This document shows positions 63,209-64,000 of a stretch of DNA of 64,000 nt, piece by piece. The notes beneath the pieces were generated by a model. It was not told where the DNA came from. It searched no databases and saw only the letters and a program-made list of their open reading frames with translations. The stretch covers positions 1 through 64,000 of the forward strand of contig CAWAXG010000053.1 of assembly GCA_963785755.1 (NCBI GenBank). The letters run 5' to 3'. The DNA is from JACCXG01 sp963785755. Its GTDB lineage: Bacteria; Acidobacteriota; Vicinamibacteria; Vicinamibacterales; 2-12-FULL-66-21. Within the stretch, counting starts at the first letter, position 1; every line of letters starts with the position of its first letter. The position numbers and the translations under genes were made by a program.

Positions 63209-64000
63209 ATGTCCCGATTCGCTCCTCTCCCTCTCGCTCTCGCTCTCCTGCTTCTCGCGGTTACGCCCGGGGCGTATCAGCGGCCCCCGGTCATGGGCCG
63301 CACCACGGGGGTCTCGGCAGGTCATCCCCTGACCACCGCGGCGGCGGTCGAGATCCTGCAGCGCGGCGGCAACGCGTTCGACGCCGGCGTCGCGGCGATG
63401 CTGGTTGGCGGCGTCGTCGAACAGGATCTCTACGGTCTGGGCGGTGAAGGGCTCGTGCTCGTCTATCCGCAGAAGGAAAAGAAAGTCACCTCGGTCGTCG
63501 GGCAAGGGTGGGCGGCGAAGGCCGCGACGATTGACTGGTATCTCGAGCGAAACAAGACACTGCAGGGCGAAGGGCTCGACCCGGCTGTCGTGCCCGGCGC
63601 GATCCACGCCGCGCTCACCGTGCTGGAACGGTGGGGCACGCTCCGCTTCGAGGATGTGTCGAAGCGCGCGATCGAATATGCACGCGAGGGCTTCCCGTTG
63701 CGGCCGCGCACCGTGGCAACGATCGACCGCATGCGGAAGTTCATCGACGCCTGGCCGAGCAACCAGAAAACCTGGCTCAAGCCGGACGGAACGTCCTATG
63801 TGGCGGGCGACACCATCAAGATGCCGGATCTCGCCGACACGCTCACGAAGATGGTTCAGGCTGAGAAATCCGCGCGGGGTCGCGGCCGCGCCCGGGCGGT
63901 CGCCGCGGCCCGTGACCGGTTCTACAAGGGCGACATCGCGCGCGAGATGGTCGCCTTCCTCAAGCAGCACGGCACGCCGTTCGATGAACGCGATTTCGCG
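63209..64000 (+). CDS. ggt: gamma-glutamyltranspeptidase, N-terminal part (runs off the window)
   Basis: The frame starts at ATG 63209 with signal peptide MSRFAPLPLALALLLLAVTP and is open to the last base (264 codons). It shows the GGT large-subunit start: GVSAGHPLTTAAAVEILQRG, GGNAFDAGVAAMLVGGVVEQ and DLYGLGGEGLVLVYP, then GLDPAVVPGAIHAALTVLER. The Thr nucleophile at the start of the small subunit lies beyond the window. It hydrolyses or transfers gamma-glutamyl groups of glutathione-like peptides in the periplasm. Confidence 0.9.
   Translation, partial: MSRFAPLPLALALLLLAVTPGAYQRPPVMGRTTGVSAGHPLTTAAAVEILQRGGNAFDAGVAAMLVGGVVEQDLYGLGGEGLVLVYPQKEKKVTSVVGQGWAAKAATIDWYLERNKTLQGEGLDPAVVPGAIHAALTVLERWGTLRFEDVSKRAIEYAREGFPLRPRTVATIDRMRKFIDAWPSNQKTWLKPDGTSYVAGDTIKMPDLADTLTKMVQAEKSARGRGRARAVAAARDRFYKGDIAREMVAFLKQHGTPFDERDFA

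Overview
The window is high-GC bacterial DNA, most likely from an acidobacterium of the Vicinamibacteria/Luteitalea type. This is inferred from gene families, not from a marker gene: an Oar-like TonB receptor with an N-terminal carboxypeptidase-regulatory-like domain, a PadR regulator coupled to an orphan MacB-like permease with an acidobacterial-type prefix domain, DUF1592 and DUF1552 proteins, two PVC-type membrane-bound dehydrogenases, DUF6807 proteins and a GH106-like hydrolase. Most intact genes use ATG, GTG or TTG starts and several sit in 4-base-overlap operons.

Region 1 (125-11518) is an integrated genetic element in the 3' part of a tRNA-Lys(CTT) gene. A 36-bp exact direct repeat marks both ends. 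A tyrosine recombinase lies next to the tRNA end, with a small excisionase-like HTH protein, a zinc-finger protein, a RepA-like AAA ATPase and a leftward cassette of small zinc-ribbon and metallopeptidase-like genes. Many element genes carry single-base frameshifts, including integrase, ATPase and the HExxH motif of the metallopeptidase, so the element is decaying or the sequence has indel errors there. Its tRNA-proximal gene is followed by an attC-like structure, as in an integron cassette.

Region 2 (11.7-18.0 kb) holds a secreted protein, a response regulator, tRNA-Arg(TCG), a family 2 glycosyltransferase, a SIR2-like remnant, a lipoprotein, fragments of an AAA ATPase and of a type I DNA methylase (HsdM), and tRNA-Arg(CCG). 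The interval between the two tRNA-Arg genes looks like a worn-down insertion hot spot.

Region 3 (18.4-39.5 kb) has a polyphosphate operon (Ppx/GppA-HD then PPK1, overlapping by 4 bases), a cupredoxin-PVC dehydrogenase fusion, an MDR dehydrogenase, a PhyH-type dioxygenase, a BlaI-like repressor with two clear operators in front of a chimeric M56/GDPD gene, an NHL-propeller/M23 protein, two tandem GT-C membrane glycosyltransferases, a breakpoint joining two 5'-truncated genes (serine beta-lactamase-like and GGDEF), and the DUF1592/DUF1552 pair.

Region 4 (39.5-64 kb) is mainly nutrient capture and polysaccharide or small-molecule processing: the TonB receptor, a divergent sugar-binding regulator, a GH106-like hydrolase, a lactonase, CutC, a PIG-L deacetylase, a Ser/Thr kinase fused to a BRCT domain, a DUF5060/DUF4038 hydrolase, PadR plus the permease, a LamG-like protein, DUF6807 alone and DUF6807 fused to a dehydrogenase, HEAT repeats and cytochrome c, and the start of a gamma-glutamyltranspeptidase.

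Gene junctions in regions 2-4 repeatedly carry short tandem repeats with 7-bp units (several unrelated unit sequences), often as two inverted arms, resembling the STRR heptamers of cyanobacteria. A 242-bp nested palindromic element lies at 39595-39836. These repeats, the operator pairs upstream of blaI-like and padR-like genes, the tRNA-Lys element and the kinase-BRCT fusion are the observations most worth follow-up.
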